Below are positions 15,278 to 16,198 of a stretch of 16,198 nt of DNA, piece after piece. Position numbers and translations under genes: made by a program. Every line of letters begins with the position of its first letter. The first letter of the stretch is position 1. The notes beneath the pieces are model-generated. The model was not told where the DNA came from and made no database searches. It saw only the letters and a program-made list of their open reading frames with translations. Source of the DNA: AB-137-C09 sp964645625 (GTDB lineage: Bacteria; Pseudomonadota; Zetaproteobacteria; Mariprofundales; Mariprofundaceae); NCBI GenBank assembly GCA_964645625.1, contig CAZYAI010000051.1, forward strand, positions 1 to 16,198. Reading direction: 5' to 3'.

Positions 15278-15359
15278 GAACAGCAGGGAGCGGAGCCAGG
15301 CAGCGATCAAGGCTCGGCAGCGGAGCGACCGCCGACCGGATCGTTGCATGGCGGAGCGG
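15278..15359 (+). repeat. VR2 3' flank, copy of an 82-bp identical sequence (IMH-like)
   Basis: This non-coding sequence after the TAG stop of the stand-alone FGE gene is identical to 14085-14166. Identity ends abruptly at 15359/14166, marking the right border of the shared cassette. The remaining bases up to the tandem array (15360-15392) are AT-rich and show nothing assignable. Confidence 0.75.
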
Positions 15360-15392
15360 TGCATAAGTAGCCGCCTATAATTATTTTAATAT

Positions 15393-15894
15393 CGTCATTG
15401 CGGACTTGATCCGCAATCCAGAGAACAGACGCAAGACTGGATACTGCATCGAGTGCAGTATGACCGAGGGAACCACGTCATTGCGGACTTGATCCGTAAT
15501 CCAGAGAACAGATGCAAGACTGGATAGTGCATCGAGTGCAGTATGACCAAGAGAAGCAACGTCATTGCGGACTTGATCTGCAATCCAGAGAACAGACGCA
15601 AGACTGGATACTGCATCGAGTGCAGTATGACCAAGAGAAGCCACGTCATTGCGGACTTGATCCGCAATCCAGAGAACGGACGCAAGACTGGATACTGCAT
15701 CGAGTGCAGTATGACCGAGGGAACCACGTCATTGCGGACTTGATCCGTAATCCAGAGAACAGATGCAAGACTGGATAGTGCATCGAGTGCAGTATGACCA
15801 AGAGAAGCAACGTCATTGCGGACTTGATCTGCAATCCAGAGAACAGACGCAAGACTGGATACTGCATCGAGTGCAGTATGACCAAGAGAAGCCA
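15393..15894. repeat. 251-bp higher-order duplication within the tandem array
   Basis: Units 1-3 (15393-15643) and units 4-6 (15644-15894) match with a single difference by eye: A in unit 1 against G in unit 4, within the ACAGAC/ACGGAC segment. Unit-specific variants (for example TCCGTAAT in units 2 and 5, and TCTGCAAT in units 3 and 6) repeat in the same order. A three-unit block was therefore duplicated recently. Confidence 0.9.
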
Positions 15895-16198
15895 CGTCAT
15901 TGCGGACTTGATCCGCAATCCAGAGAACAGACGCAAGACTGGATACTGCATCGAGTGCAGTATGACCAAGAGAACCCTCGTCATTGCGGATTTGATCCGC
16001 AATCCAGAGAGCAGACGCAAGACTGGATACTGCATCGAGTGCAGTATGACCAAGAGAAGCGACATCATTGTGGACTTGATCCGCAACCCAGTGAACAGAC
16101 GTAAGACTGGATATTGCATCGAGTGCAGTATGACCGAAGGAAACCACGTCATTGCGGACTTGATCCGCAATCCAGAGAACAGACGCAAGACTGGATAC
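15393..16198. repeat. tandem array of about ten 83/84-bp palindromic units
   Basis: Units begin at 15393, 15476, 15560, 15644, 15727, 15811, 15895, 15979, 16063 and 16147; the last is cut by the window end. Each unit has an 8-bp stem ATTGCGGA/TCCGCAAT (loop CTTGA), a second 8-bp stem ATACTGCA/TGCAGTAT (loop TCGAG), and an overlapping ATCCAG/CTGGAT pairing. The first palindrome is of the common 'CGTCATTGCGGA...' dispersed type seen in many bacterial genomes. Because 84 is a multiple of three, long frames run through the array on both strands, but they are periodic artefacts, not genes. Confidence 0.95.

Noticed and set aside
15381..16188. Long open frames of 88-250 codons on both strands of the tandem array
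   Set aside because: The unit length of 84 is divisible by three, so frames stay open by periodicity. The predicted proteins are 28-residue repeats of a palindromic element with no start context.
15393..16198. CRISPR array
   Set aside because: Units are contiguous and similar over their full length. There are no unique spacers and no cas genes in the window.

Overview
The window looks like gammaproteobacterial chromosome. The best evidence is a minus-strand block in the order rpsF - priB - rpsR - DUF2232 membrane protein - rplI - dnaB, an arrangement typical of Gammaproteobacteria. The exact taxon cannot be read from the sequence. A filamentous sulfur oxidiser of the Thiotrichales would fit the accessory genes, but that is a guess.

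Layout. (1) 1-893, plus strand: the tail of an unidentified gene, then a secreted DUF4197 protein. (2) 894-1119: a convergent intergenic gap with a strong 12-bp-stem hairpin. (3) 1120-8461, minus strand: the ribosomal/replication block. A promoter-like TTGACA element with a GC-rich discriminator lies at 8595-8622. A leader of about 125 nt precedes rpsF (GTG start at 8461). A Rho-independent terminator separates rplI from dnaB, and dnaB is followed by a very large DUF2339-type membrane protein. (4) 8462-8781: the divergent intergenic region. (5) 8782-15277, plus strand: a five-gene accessory operon encoding a trypco2 protein, a trypsin-like serine protease with an unassigned C-terminal half, a MoxR-type AAA+ ATPase, a degenerate vWA-like protein ending in an FGE/C-type-lectin-fold domain, and a second stand-alone FGE/CLec protein. 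(6) 15393 to the window end: a tandem array of 83/84-bp units, each able to form hairpins.

The most interesting signal is in region 5. The C-terminal codons of the two FGE-domain genes are two copies of one sequence (13959-14081 and 15155-15274). They are identical in the framework but hypervariable at codons that look derived from AAC/AAT. Nearly all differences fall at codon positions 1 and 2, and one copy carries adenine at 14 of the 18 differing sites. Both copies are followed by 82 identical bases, which are coding in one gene and non-coding in the other. This is the signature of variable repeats (VRs) of a diversity-generating retroelement (DGR). No reverse transcriptase, Avd or template repeat is in the window, so these would be targets served from elsewhere.

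Taken together, genes 8782-15277 look like an NTP-dependent conflict (defence or self/non-self) system of the trypsin/trypco2/MoxR/vWA class. Its sensor is probably the hypermutable FGE/CLec domain, the MoxR and vWA pair the switch, and the protease the effector. The domain families are established knowledge. The assignment of roles is inference.
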